A stretch of DNA of 30,532 nucleotides from assembly GCA_003537575.1 (NCBI GenBank), contig DPRS01000034.1, forward strand, positions 99,225 to 129,756, given 5' to 3'. Positions 7,601 through 15,719 of the stretch are shown here, piece by piece. Source of the DNA: Oxalobacteraceae bacterium. GTDB taxonomy: Bacteria; Pseudomonadota; Gammaproteobacteria; Burkholderiales; Burkholderiaceae_D. A program made the position numbers and the translations under genes. The notes under the pieces are model-generated. The model was given only the letters and a program-made list of their open reading frames with translations. It was not told the origin of the DNA and made no database searches. The stretch's first letter is position 1. Every line of letters starts with the position of its first letter.

Positions 7601-8245
7601 ATGCCCCAAGCAAGCACCACCGCCGGCAGCCTGTTCATGGTCGTTGCCCCCTCGGGCGCTGGCAAGTCCAGCCTGGTCAATGCCCTGCTGGAACGCGAAC
7701 CGGCCATCAAGCTGTCGATTTCCCACACCACCCGCCAACCGCGTCCGGGCGAGCAGCATGGCCGCGAATATTTCTTCACTTCGGCCGAGGATTTCCTCGC
7801 CAGACGCGATGCCGGCGAATTTTTCGAATCGGCCGAAGTCCATGGCAATTACTACGGCACCTCGCGCACCCAGATCATCGAGCAGATGAAGGCGGGCACC
7901 GATATCCTGCTGGAAATCGACTGGCAAGGGGCGCAGCAGATCAAAAGGCAGTTTCCGCATGCGATCGGCATCTTTATCCTGCCGCCGTCGATCCAGGCGC
8001 TGGAAGAACGCCTGCACAAGCGCGGCCAGGATGAACCTCAAGTCATTACGCGCCGGATACTCGCCGCCGGCGGGGAAATTGCGCACGCGCCGGAGTCTGA
8101 ATATGTTATTATTAATCAAGACTTTGCAACTGCTTTGTCAGAGTTGACCGCAATTATCAAGGCGGCCCGTTGCCGCTTCGCGCAACAGGCGGCGCGCAAC
8201 GCTTCCCTGTTCATCCAACTGGGCATCCACGCCACCTTGAGCTAA
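7601..8245 (+). CDS. gmk: Guanylate kinase
   Basis: 214-residue cytoplasmic enzyme that converts GMP and ATP to GDP and ADP, needed for GTP and (p)ppGpp supply. The P-loop is APSGAGKSSLVNALL near the N-terminus. The GMP-binding segment is SHTTRQPRPGEQHGREYFF, and DILLEIDWQGAQQIK is also typical. The start at 7601 (MPQAS) has AAGGA six bases upstream; an in-frame ATG at 7556 directly follows the yicC stop but lacks this site. The order yicC-gmk-rpoZ-spoT links GTP metabolism with stringent response genes. Confidence 0.97.
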   Translation: MPQASTTAGSLFMVVAPSGAGKSSLVNALLEREPAIKLSISHTTRQPRPGEQHGREYFFTSAEDFLARRDAGEFFESAEVHGNYYGTSRTQIIEQMKAGTDILLEIDWQGAQQIKRQFPHAIGIFILPPSIQALEERLHKRGQDEPQVITRRILAAGGEIAHAPESEYVIINQDFATALSELTAIIKAARCRFAQQAARNASLFIQLGIHATLS

Positions 8246-8266
8246 CCCGATCCAGGAGTAAACCAC

Positions 8267-8470
8267 ATGGCCCGTATTACCATTGAAGATTGCCTGAAGC
8301 AGATTCCCAACCGCTTCCAGCTCACCCTGGCCGCGACCTATCGCGCGCGCCAGCTGCTGCAAGGCCACACCCCGAAAGTCGACGCCAAGGACAAGCCCAC
8401 CGTGCTGGCCCTGCGCGAAGTCGCCGCCGGCAAAGTCGGCATCGAAATGTTGAAGAAGGTGCCGACCTGA
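8267..8470 (+). CDS. rpoZ: RNA polymerase omega subunit
   Basis: 67-residue omega subunit that helps assemble RNA polymerase by clamping beta-prime and, with beta-prime, forms the ppGpp site 1 in proteobacteria. It begins MARITIEDCLKQIPNRFQL, which is nearly invariant in betaproteobacteria, and carries ATYRARQLLQG and KPTVLALREVAAGKVG. AGGAG lies eight bases upstream of the ATG. It stands between gmk and spoT, 21 bases after gmk. Confidence 0.97.
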   Translation: MARITIEDCLKQIPNRFQLTLAATYRARQLLQGHTPKVDAKDKPTVLALREVAAGKVGIEMLKKVPT

Positions 8471-8518
8471 AGAACTGACAGCCACGCGCTGTCTCTCATC
8501 ATGGGCTGAAGCCCTGCC

Positions 8519-10792
8519 ATGAAACTGATGCCTGCCGATTCGACGCCGACCACTGCCGCCGCCAAGCGCGCCGCGGCAAAACGTTCGGCCGCGAATTCCG
8601 CAGGCACGACTGTTTCAGCCGATGCCACTCCCGCAGCCAGCGGCGTGGCCTCGATCACCGACCTCACCGCCCAGCTTTCCGCCTACCTGAGCCCTGCCGA
8701 CCTGAAAAAGGTCAAGGAAGCCTACCGCTTCTCCGACGAGATGCACCTCGGGCAGATGCGCAAGTCCGGCGAACCCTATATTTCGCATCCGATCGCCGTC
8801 GCCGAAATCTGCGCCGACTGGAAGCTCGATGCGCAAGCCATCATGGCCGCCCTGCTGCACGACGTCATGGAAGACCAGGACGTCAAGAAGGAGGAATTGA
8901 TCGAGCGCTTCGGCGCCCAGGTCGCCTCGCTGGTGGACGGCCTGTCGAAGCTCGACAAGATCGAATTTCAGAGCCAGGTTGAGGCGCAGGCGGAAAACTT
9001 CCGCAAGATGCTGCTGGCGATGGCGCGCGACGTCCGCGTGATCCTCGTCAAGCTGGCCGACCGCCTGCACAACATGCGCACGCTGGGCGTGATGGCGCCG
9101 GAAAAGAAGCGCCGCATCGCCCGCGAAACCATGGAAGTCTACGTGCCGATCGCGCACCGACTGGGCCTGAACAATATCTACCGCGAACTGCAGGACCTGT
9201 CGTTCGCGCACCTGCATCCGCTGCGCTACCGCACGCTTGCCAGGGCCGTGAAAGCCGCGCGCGGCAACCGCCGCGAAGTGGTCGGCAAGATTCTCGAAGC
9301 CGTGAAGGTTACCCTGGCCGCGGCCGGCCTGGAGGTCCAGGTGTACGGCCGCGAAAAGACCCTGTACGGCATCTACCGCAAGATGCGTAACAAGCACCTG
9401 TCGTTTTCGCAGGTGCTGGACGTCTACGGCTTCCGCATCGTGGTCGACAGCTTCGCCAACTGCTATGTCGCGCTGGGCACGCTGCACGCGCTGTACAAGC
9501 CGATGCCGGGCAAGTTCAAGGACTACATCGCGATTCCGAAGCTGAACGGCTACCAGTCTCTGCACACCACCCTGATCGGCCCCTACGGAACCCCGGTCGA
9601 ATTCCAGATCCGCACCCAGGACATGCATCGGGTGGCGGAATCCGGCGTGGCCGCGCACTGGCTCTACAAGAGCGGCGACGACAGCCTGACCGACCTGCAG
9701 CAGCGCACCCATGCCTGGCTGCAGTCGCTGCTGGATATCCAGAAGCAAACCGGCGACTCGGCCGAATTTCTCGAGCACGTCAAGGTCGACCTGTTCCCGG
9801 ATTCGGTGTACGTATTTACGCCGAAGTCGAAGATCATCGCGTTGCCGCGCGGCGCCACCGCGCTCGACTTCGCCTACACCATCCACACCGATGTCGGCGA
9901 CCAGGCCATCGCGGTCAGGATCAACCACGAGCAGGCGCCACTGCGTTCCGAATTGCGCAACGGCGACATCGTCGAGATCATCACCTCGCCGACTTCGCGC
10001 CCGAGCCCGAACTGGCTGACCTTTGTCCGCACCGGCAAGGCGCGCTCGGCGATCCGCCATCATCTGCGCACCATCAACCTGGCCGAATCGACCGAACTGG
10101 GCCGGCGCCTGCTGCACCAGGCGCTGCTCAATCTGAAGCTCGACCCGGAACTGACGTCGCCGCTGGTGGAGCGGATACTGAACGAGTCCAGCGCCAAGTC
10201 GATGGAAGAACTGTACGCCGACATCGGCGTCGGCAAGCGCATGGCAGCGCTGGTGGCGCGCCACATCCTCGGCCTGGTGGAAAGCGATGCGGCCAATGCG
10301 GCGACCGTGAATATCGAGAGAGAGAGCCGCCAGAACAAGCCGGCCCCGGTGGTCATCTTTGGCAACGAAGGAAGTTCGGTGCAGCTGGCGCCCTGCTGTC
10401 TGCCGATTCCGGGTGATGGCCTGCAGGGCCAGCTGCGACGCGACCAGGGCCTGATCGTGCACTCGCTCGATTGCGACCAGGCCAAGCGCAGCCGCGCCAA
10501 GGAACCGGAACGCTGGATCGACGTGGCCTGGGGGCAGGAGCTGAACCGCCGCTTCGATTGCCGCATCATGGTGCTGGTCAAGAACGAGCGCGGCATGCTG
10601 GCGCGCATCGCCGCGGAAATCGGCGAGTCCGACGCCAACATCACCCATGTCACCATGGACGGTGACAAGGATCAGCTGATCATCCAGTTGAAATTCACCA
10701 TCCAGGTGGAAGACCGGGTGCACCTGGCGCGCCTGCTGCGCAATATCCGCCGCATCCCGCATGTCGCACGCATCATGCGCGAGCGCGGCTGA
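8519..10792 (+). CDS. spoT: Bifunctional (p)ppGpp synthetase/hydrolase
   Basis: 757-residue RelA/SpoT homologue that makes and degrades the alarmone (p)ppGpp. The first 45 residues are Ala/Ser/Thr-rich and variable. The HD hydrolase domain follows (SGEPYISHPIAVAEI, then HDVMED at 114-119 with the HDxxED residues intact), so hydrolysis should be active. The synthetase domain contains YGREKTLYGIYRKM, VLDVYGFRIVV and EFQIRTQDMH. A TGS domain lies near 400-460 (VYVFTPKSKIIALPRGATALDF, given in pieces: VYVFTPKSK and LPRGATALDFAY). The C-terminal ACT domain is at about 680-757. The ATG at 8519 has a weak ribosome site. It forms a set with gmk and rpoZ and converges with greB. Confidence 0.96.
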   Translation: MKLMPADSTPTTAAAKRAAAKRSAANSAGTTVSADATPAASGVASITDLTAQLSAYLSPADLKKVKEAYRFSDEMHLGQMRKSGEPYISHPIAVAEICADWKLDAQAIMAALLHDVMEDQDVKKEELIERFGAQVASLVDGLSKLDKIEFQSQVEAQAENFRKMLLAMARDVRVILVKLADRLHNMRTLGVMAPEKKRRIARETMEVYVPIAHRLGLNNIYRELQDLSFAHLHPLRYRTLARAVKAARGNRREVVGKILEAVKVTLAAAGLEVQVYGREKTLYGIYRKMRNKHLSFSQVLDVYGFRIVVDSFANCYVALGTLHALYKPMPGKFKDYIAIPKLNGYQSLHTTLIGPYGTPVEFQIRTQDMHRVAESGVAAHWLYKSGDDSLTDLQQRTHAWLQSLLDIQKQTGDSAEFLEHVKVDLFPDSVYVFTPKSKIIALPRGATALDFAYTIHTDVGDQAIAVRINHEQAPLRSELRNGDIVEIITSPTSRPSPNWLTFVRTGKARSAIRHHLRTINLAESTELGRRLLHQALLNLKLDPELTSPLVERILNESSAKSMEELYADIGVGKRMAALVARHILGLVESDAANAATVNIERESRQNKPAPVVIFGNEGSSVQLAPCCLPIPGDGLQGQLRRDQGLIVHSLDCDQAKRSRAKEPERWIDVAWGQELNRRFDCRIMVLVKNERGMLARIAAEIGESDANITHVTMDGDKDQLIIQLKFTIQVEDRVHLARLLRNIRRIPHVARIMRERG

Positions 10793-10858
10793 ACGCCTGG
10801 CACAGCGGGCGCGCCATCCGCAGGCCAGCACCTCGCCGTGAGCTGCCCCGCCGTAGAT

Positions 10859-11416
10859 TTATTCCGGCATCGGGTAAGTAACTTCCAGAATCTCCAGCTC
10901 TTCCATGCCGCCCGGCGTATTCAGCGTCACCATGTCCCCTTCGCGCGCCTTGGTCAGCGCGCGCGCCACCGGCGAAATCCAGCTGATCTTGCCGTTCAGC
11001 GGATCGAGCTCGTCGATGCCGACGATGGTCACGGTATGCTCGTCGCCGGACTGGTTGCAGTAAGTGACGGTGGCGCCGAAAAATATCTGGTCCGAGCCAT
11101 GGTGCACGCCGGGATCGACCACCTCGGCCAGATCGAGGCGCTTGGTCAGAAAGCGGATGCGGCGGTCAATTTCGCGCAGGCGTCGCTTGCCATAGATATA
11201 GTCGCCATTCTCCGAGCGGTCGCCGTTGGACGCCGCCCAGTGCACTACGCGCACGACCTCAGGCCGCTCGACATCGATCAGCTGCAGCAGCTCGTTCTTG
11301 ATGCGGCGATAACCGGCAGGGGTGATGTAATTCTTGGCGCCAGGCGGGATCGGCGGCAGCGCCGCCCCCAGCTCGTCCTCGTCGCCATCGGTTTCTTTGA
11401 CAAATGCCTTGTTCAT
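10859..11416 (-). CDS. greB: Transcription elongation factor GreB
   Basis: 185-residue factor that rescues backtracked RNA polymerase by stimulating transcript cleavage through its secondary channel. The coiled-coil region has the GreB hallmark VHWAASNGDRSENGDYIYGKRR followed by LREIDRRIRFL; the acidic tip residues lie in this segment (D-R-S-E-N). The C-terminal globular domain includes FFGATVTY, SWISPVARAL and VTLNTPGG. Compared with E. coli GreB it has about 25 extra N-terminal residues (MNKAFVKETDGDEDELG...). The start at 11416 is preferred over the ATG at 11425, which overlaps a TATAAT hexamer. It follows the EAL-HDOD gene and converges with spoT. Confidence 0.95.
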   Translation of the reverse strand: MNKAFVKETDGDEDELGAALPPIPPGAKNYITPAGYRRIKNELLQLIDVERPEVVRVVHWAASNGDRSENGDYIYGKRRLREIDRRIRFLTKRLDLAEVVDPGVHHGSDQIFFGATVTYCNQSGDEHTVTIVGIDELDPLNGKISWISPVARALTKAREGDMVTLNTPGGMEELEILEVTYPMPE

Positions 11417-11423
11417 GCCGCCC

Positions 11424-11429
11424 ATTATA
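11424..11429 (-). promoter_or_regulatory. TATAAT -10 element close to the greB start
   Basis: A perfect TATAAT lies on the minus strand eight bases before the greB ATG (11416). Transcription would start at or next to the start codon, giving a leaderless or nearly leaderless mRNA. No good -35 is seen at 16-18 bases, so the call is uncertain. An ATG at 11425 overlaps the hexamer. Confidence 0.3.
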
Positions 11430-11458
11430 GTGATAGTGCCGCGGAACCGGGCAGACTG

Positions 11459-12736
11459 CTAACTGGCGTCGGAAATGCTGTTGGCCCAGCGGAAGGCCTG
11501 CACCTGTATTTCGGCCAGATCCTGCGCCGACAGCCCGACCTTCTGCAAGGTCGGCGACACCAGCGGGCCGGCCTGTTCGAGCCGTTCGATATATTCGGCC
11601 AGCTTGAGCATGTCACCGAATTCACCGCGCCGGAACAGCAAGGCATCGCGGACTTCGGGGGCGACGATCAGGTGCTCGAGCACCTGCTCCATGGACAGGC
11701 CGAACAGCGCATCCATCAGGGACATGATACCGACCGTAAAGGATTTCTCGCTCAAGCTCCGTTCGCCCGGATAGCGCTTTTGCGTGATCAATTCCAGCAG
11801 CTTGCCGCGCGTGGTCGCCAGCCCCAGCAGGGGCGACTTCAGGCCGTCGCCATCGCTGGAACCTGCATACAACAGGATTTGCAGCCAGCGCTGTAATTGC
11901 ACGCGACCCACTACCATCAAGGCCTGGCCGATGGACTCAATATGCCGTCCGGCGCCGACGGCGGCGGTATTGGCCAGTCGTATCAAATTGAGCGAAAGGG
12001 AAACATCGCGCTTGATGGTATGTTCCAGCACCGTACTATCTTCGTCAGCGATAATCTGGCTCATCAATTGCACGATCGCCATTTGTGAGGGCGATAGTTT
12101 TTTGCCGCTTAACACCAGCGGCCTGGCGAAGTAATATCCCTGAAAATAATCAAAGCCCAGGTCCAGGCAAGTCTGGAACTCCTCATGGGTTTCAACTTTT
12201 TCCGCCAAGAGCTTTTTGCCTTCCAGTCTGAGCTGCCTGGCCAGGCCATGCAGCGTATGGGATGGCATCCCCATGATATCGATCTTGATGTACTGCACCC
12301 AGGGAAGCAACTGGCGCACATCTTCGGACTGTATCACCACATCGTCCAGCGCAAAGCAGTAGCCGGCCTGCCCCAGTTCCTTGATGCGCTCGATAATTTG
12401 GGGCGTGACCTTGACGGTTTCCAGGATTTCCAACACCACTTTGTCGGGCGGCAGAAAGCCGATAAAGTCGCTCATCAGCACGGTGGCATCGATGTTAACG
12501 AAGCCAAGTGAATCGCCCACCACGTTTTCTAGCCCCAACTCGGATACATGCGCCATCACGGTGGCGGTAGCGGCGACATCATCGATGACGCACGCCGGCC
12601 CCGAAGCCGCACCGCGAAACAGCAATTCATAAGCGACCAGCTGTTGAGCCCGGCTCAAGATAGGCTGGCGTCCCAGAAAAAATTCCCTGGAATGTTGCAT
12701 GATTGCAGCATTGGAATGGGACGTCTCCGAAGTCAT
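11459..12736 (-). CDS. EAL-HDOD signalling protein
   Basis: 425-residue protein with an EAL-type domain (about 18-220) followed by HDOD (about 225-405), the YuxH/CdgJ architecture. EAL landmarks: QPILSRAQQLVAYELLFR, NIDA, VVLEILET, FALDDVV, YIKIDIMGM, AEKVET and FDYFQGYYFARPL. Most metal-ligand positions are kept, but loop 6 is lost: the usual DDFG-x-G-x-S-S-L reads DDVVIQSEDVRQL. Cyclic-di-GMP hydrolysis is therefore unlikely and a binding or scaffolding role is more probable, as for known family members that affect motility. The HDOD part has LIRLANTAAVGAG and IGQALMVVGRVQLQRWL. No ribosome site is visible at 12736; the ATG at 12700 is the alternative. greB follows 42 bases downstream. Confidence 0.9.
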   Translation of the reverse strand: MTSETSHSNAAIMQHSREFFLGRQPILSRAQQLVAYELLFRGAASGPACVIDDVAATATVMAHVSELGLENVVGDSLGFVNIDATVLMSDFIGFLPPDKVVLEILETVKVTPQIIERIKELGQAGYCFALDDVVIQSEDVRQLLPWVQYIKIDIMGMPSHTLHGLARQLRLEGKKLLAEKVETHEEFQTCLDLGFDYFQGYYFARPLVLSGKKLSPSQMAIVQLMSQIIADEDSTVLEHTIKRDVSLSLNLIRLANTAAVGAGRHIESIGQALMVVGRVQLQRWLQILLYAGSSDGDGLKSPLLGLATTRGKLLELITQKRYPGERSLSEKSFTVGIMSLMDALFGLSMEQVLEHLIVAPEVRDALLFRRGEFGDMLKLAEYIERLEQAGPLVSPTLQKVGLSAQDLAEIQVQAFRWANSISDAS

Positions 12737-12865
12737 GGGATAGAACGGCCTTTATTTTCTTTATTTAAATGGCTTAACGCACATTACCACAGAGAACAAT
12801 GTTTCCTCGCAGAACTTTTTCTATTGTAATTGCAAATCCTTCATCGCAGGAGATAGTTTCGCAAG

Positions 12866-12894
12866 ATTATATACTTTTAGTATAAATTGCAAAA
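12866..12894 (-). promoter_or_regulatory. Candidate promoter of the EAL-HDOD gene with overlapping inverted repeat
   Basis: A perfect TATAAT -10 (12866-12871, minus strand) has a weak TTTTGC -35 17 bases upstream (12889-12894). The spacer is overlapped by the inverted repeat TATACT-TTT-AGTATA (12870-12884), which could be an operator. The predicted leader is about 120 bases, and the flanking 200 bases are AT-rich. Confidence 0.4.
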
Positions 12895-12935
12895 ATAAAG
12901 AAGCCGGAAATATTGAAAAATCAAAGCTGTCAAAG

Positions 12936-13865
12936 CTAGCCTCTGCGATTGGGGCCTCGCGGCGCAGCGCTTGCAGGGGCTCCTTCCCCTGTTTCCAGCG
13001 TAAAGCGTGCGCCATCATCCTCTTTCAATGCCTCGACCAGCCACGGCATCACCTGGCGCAACAGCGGCGCCAGCGTCCACGGCGGATTGATGACAAACAT
13101 GCCGCTGCTGCGCAAGCCGAAGCCATCCGGCGCCGGCGCGCCGATGGACAAGCTCACGTTCAGCCAATCCTTGCCAGGCAGGCGTTTCAACTGTTCCGGC
13201 AGCTGGCGCGATTCCATTCTCTGCAGCACCGGATACCAGACGGCGTAGGTGCCGGTGGCGAAGCGCTTCAGGGCATCGGCCAGGGTAGCGGTCACGCGCC
13301 GGTAATCCTGCTTGACCTCATAAGGCGGATCAACCAGCACCAGGCCGCGCCGCGACGGCGGCGGCAGCAAGGCTTTCAAGCCATCGAAGCCATCCGCCTT
13401 CTGCACCAGCACGCGCTTGCCGCGCGCCGTCGGGCGCTGTCCCTGCGCTGCCGCATGGGCTTCGAGCTTCTGGAAATTCTCGTGCAAGACCTTCACCTCG
13501 CTAGGGTGCAGCTCGAACAGGCGCAGGCGGTCCTGCTCGCGCATCACCTGTTCGGCGCAATAAGGCGAGCCCGGGTAATAACGCATCTTGCCGCTCGGAT
13601 TCATGCCCTTGACCAGGCCGACATAGTCGGCCACGGCTTCCGGCAAGTCGTCGCGATCCCACAGGCGGGCAATGCCGGTGTCGAATTCGGCATTCTTGGC
13701 CGCCTGGGTGCTGTCGAGCGCATACACGCCGGCGCCGGCATGGGTATCAATCACCATGTAGGGCGCATCTTTCTGGTTCAGGTAGCGCAGCAACTGGATC
13801 AGCACCATGTGCTTGAGCACATCGGCGTGGTTACCTGCATGGAAGGCGTGGCGATAACTCAGCAT
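12936..13865 (-). CDS. rlmJ: 23S rRNA (adenine-2030-N6)-methyltransferase RlmJ
   Basis: 309-residue SAM-dependent methyltransferase that modifies A2030 of 23S rRNA. The N-terminus MLSYRHAFHAGNHADVLKH is diagnostic of RlmJ. The SAM-binding strand is YMVIDTHAGAGVY and the catalytic motif is LVDPPYE. Other family segments are YPGSPYCAEQVMREQDRL, LFELHPSEV and NPPWTLAPLLRQVMPWLVE. The C-terminal extension past residue about 285 is a low-complexity basic tail (ASAAPRGPNRRG). No strong ribosome site is seen. It lies downstream of the aceA terminator and upstream of the EAL-HDOD gene. Confidence 0.95.
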   Translation of the reverse strand: MLSYRHAFHAGNHADVLKHMVLIQLLRYLNQKDAPYMVIDTHAGAGVYALDSTQAAKNAEFDTGIARLWDRDDLPEAVADYVGLVKGMNPSGKMRYYPGSPYCAEQVMREQDRLRLFELHPSEVKVLHENFQKLEAHAAAQGQRPTARGKRVLVQKADGFDGLKALLPPPSRRGLVLVDPPYEVKQDYRRVTATLADALKRFATGTYAVWYPVLQRMESRQLPEQLKRLPGKDWLNVSLSIGAPAPDGFGLRSSGMFVINPPWTLAPLLRQVMPWLVEALKEDDGARFTLETGEGAPASAAPRGPNRRG

Positions 13866-13940
13866 AAGAAAAACCGGATCAGGAAGGAGAAAGCCGGAAG
13901 TATGACAGCTACGGGCCCCTGTCGCCTCCCGCGTGCCAAT

Positions 13941-13969
13941 AAAAAAGCCGCACGGGGGTGCCGTGCGGC
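13941..13969 (-). terminator. Rho-independent terminator of aceA
   Basis: On the minus strand a 9-bp perfect stem GCCGCACGG/CCGTGCGGC with a 5-base loop is followed by six T residues. It lies 46 bases past the aceA stop codon. A second hairpin (arms CGGGCTCC/GGAGCCCG, 13987-14006) sits between the stop codon and this terminator and has no T-run. Confidence 0.85.
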
Positions 13970-14014
13970 CTTGCCAACCGAGCTGCCGGGCTCCCGCAGG
14001 AGCCCGCGGCCGGA

Positions 14015-15325
14015 TTAGTGGAACTGCTCTTCTTCGGTCGAGCCGGTCAGGGCCTTGACGGAGGACGAACCGCCCTGGATCACGGTGGTCACGTCGTCGA
14101 AGTAGCCGGCGCCGACTTCCTGCTGGTGCGACACGAAGGTGTAGCCCTTTTCGCGAGCGGCGAATTCCGGCTCCTGCACCATGTTGGTGTAGTGCTTCAT
14201 GCCTTCGCCGCGGGCGTAAGCGTGGGCGAACTGGAAGGTGTTGAACCAGTTGATATGGATGCCAGCCAGGGTGATGAACTGGTACTTGTAGCCGAGGGCC
14301 GACAGCTCGTCCTGGAACGAAGCGATCTGCTTGTCGTCCAGGTTCTTCTTCCAGTTGAAGGAAGGCGAGCAGTTATACGACAGCAGCTTGCCCGGGCAGG
14401 CAGCATGCACGGCTTGGGCGAATTCGCGGGCGAAGCCGATATCCGGCACACCGGTTTCGCACCAGACCAAGTCAGCGAACGGTGCGTAGGCAACGCCGCG
14501 GCTGATGGCTTGTTCCAGACCGTTCTTGACGCGGTAGAAGCCTTCCTGGGTGCGCTCGCCGGTCAGGAACGGCTTGTCGTTGGCATCGTGATCGGAAGTG
14601 ATCAGGTTGGCAGCTTCAGCATCGGTACGGGCCAGAACGATGGTGGACACGCCCATGACGTCGGCAGCGAAACGCGCAGCGGTCAGCTTTTCGATGGCTT
14701 CCTGGGTCGGCACCAGAACTTTACCGCCCATGTGGCCGCACTTCTTCACGGCAGCCAGCTGGTCTTCGAAGTGCACGCCGGCAGCGCCAGCAGCGATCAT
14801 GTTCTTCATCAGTTCGAAGGCGTTCAGCACGCCGCCGAAACCGGCTTCAGCGTCGGCGACGATCGGCAGGAAGTAGTCGACGAAACCTTCGTCGCCCGGG
14901 TTGACGCCACGCGACCACTGGATTTCGTCAGCGCGCTTGAAAGTGTTGTTGATGCGGCGAACCATGGTCGGCACGGAATCGTAGGCGTACAGCGATTGAT
15001 CCGGGTACATGGTTTCGGAAGTGTTGCCGTCGGCGGCGACTTGCCAGCCAGACAGGTACACGGCTTCCAGACCAGCTTTGGCTTGTTGCATGGCTTGGCC
15101 GGCGGTGATCGCGCCGAAGGCATTCACGTAGCCCTTCTTGGCGCCGCCGTTGACCTTGGCCCACAGCTTTTCAGCACCGTTCTTAGCCAGGGTGTACTCC
15201 GGCTGCAGGCTGCCGCGCAGACGGACGACGTCTTCGGCGCTGTAGTTACGCTTGACGCTTTTCCAGCGGGGATTTTCTGCCCAGTCTTTTTTCAGTGCCG
15301 CAATTTGCTGTTCACGAGTTGCCAT
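14015..15325 (-). CDS. aceA: Isocitrate lyase
   Basis: 436-residue glyoxylate-shunt enzyme that splits isocitrate into glyoxylate and succinate, allowing growth on acetate, fatty acids and leucine-derived acetyl-CoA. The catalytic motif KKCGHMGGK is at 194-202 (Cys196). Other landmarks are SGWQVAADGNTSETMYPDQ (in two parts: SGWQVAAD, MYPDQSLY), PIVADAEAGFGG, HFEDQLAAVKK, LARTDAEAANLITS and SYNCSPSFNWKK. The start was moved to the second ATG (15325) because AGGAG is seven bases upstream; the first ATG at 15331 is only one base from it. It has a strong terminator, a good promoter and a palindromic operator candidate. Confidence 0.97.
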   Translation of the reverse strand: MATREQQIAALKKDWAENPRWKSVKRNYSAEDVVRLRGSLQPEYTLAKNGAEKLWAKVNGGAKKGYVNAFGAITAGQAMQQAKAGLEAVYLSGWQVAADGNTSETMYPDQSLYAYDSVPTMVRRINNTFKRADEIQWSRGVNPGDEGFVDYFLPIVADAEAGFGGVLNAFELMKNMIAAGAAGVHFEDQLAAVKKCGHMGGKVLVPTQEAIEKLTAARFAADVMGVSTIVLARTDAEAANLITSDHDANDKPFLTGERTQEGFYRVKNGLEQAISRGVAYAPFADLVWCETGVPDIGFAREFAQAVHAACPGKLLSYNCSPSFNWKKNLDDKQIASFQDELSALGYKYQFITLAGIHINWFNTFQFAHAYARGEGMKHYTNMVQEPEFAAREKGYTFVSHQQEVGAGYFDDVTTVIQGGSSSVKALTGSTEEEQFH

Positions 15326-15381
15326 TGTCATTCTCCTGAGTTGAACGGATGTTACGAGGAAGGTAAAACCTGATAGATGAA

Positions 15382-15410
15382 ATCATATTCCTTTTCTTGC
15401 GGAGCAACAA
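15382..15410 (-). promoter_or_regulatory. Promoter of aceA
   Basis: On the minus strand TTGTTG (15405-15410) and TATGAT (15382-15387) are separated by exactly 17 bases, giving a good sigma-70 promoter. The start of transcription would be near 15375, with a leader of about 50 bases before the aceA ATG. Confidence 0.6.
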
Positions 15411-15411
15411 G

Positions 15412-15425
15412 GTCTTATATAAGAC
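15412..15425. promoter_or_regulatory. 14-bp perfect palindrome, probable operator of aceA
   Basis: GTCTTATATAAGAC is a perfect palindrome whose edge is one base from the aceA -35 element. A further ATATAAG stands just beyond it. Such symmetric sites are typical of dimeric regulators, for example the GntR family common near TCA and glyoxylate genes, but the protein is not encoded in this window. The site is seen; the regulator is inferred. Confidence 0.55.
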
Positions 15426-15719
15426 ATATAAGTAAATTTATTTCTTCTAAATTCAATTACTTATGATTTTAATTTCGGAATGCGGAATAAAATTCCCAAA
15501 ATAAAGAGCAATAATCGCGAAGCGGAATTATCTTTTTTCACGATACAGGAAGCCCATATCGGATTATGAAAAATCAGGAAAAACGCTCGCGACAGGATAC
15601 CGATTTCAGTTCTTGCTGAAAAATAACAAGCCTTTTCAACAATGCGCGTCACAAACAATTACAATACAGGTAGGCGCTGGCATACTCCTGTCAGCCCGCG
15701 ACGCATTCTGGCAAGCTCC

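Larger units (their letters stand above)
15326..15719. other. 394-bp AT-rich divergent region between aceA and the FNR-like gene
   Basis: This gap holds the aceA promoter and palindrome near 15382-15425. The centre (about 15425-15560) is strikingly AT-rich compared with the flanking genes. On the + strand a TACAAT hexamer (15660-15665) is a possible -10 for the FNR-like gene, but no good -35 is present. I see no convincing small gene here and no clear FNR box. Confidence 0.6.

Noticed and set aside
8615..10831. 738-codon open frame on the minus strand
   Set aside because: It lies opposite spoT, whose RelA/SpoT domains are unmistakable. Its product is rich in His, Arg, Gln and Gly without domains, as expected of the antisense of a GC-rich gene.
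12913..12924. TTGA-AAAA-TCAA as an FNR site near the rlmJ 3' end
   Set aside because: The half-sites are two bases too close for the FNR spacing, and the position is at the 3' end of rlmJ.
13958..15373. 471-codon open frame on the + strand
   Set aside because: It is antisense to aceA and has no recognisable domain. Isocitrate lyase motifs are clear on the other strand.
15326..15719. Self-regulatory FNR box before the FNR-like gene
   Set aside because: Only one weak candidate near 15564-15577 was seen, with just one recognisable half-site.
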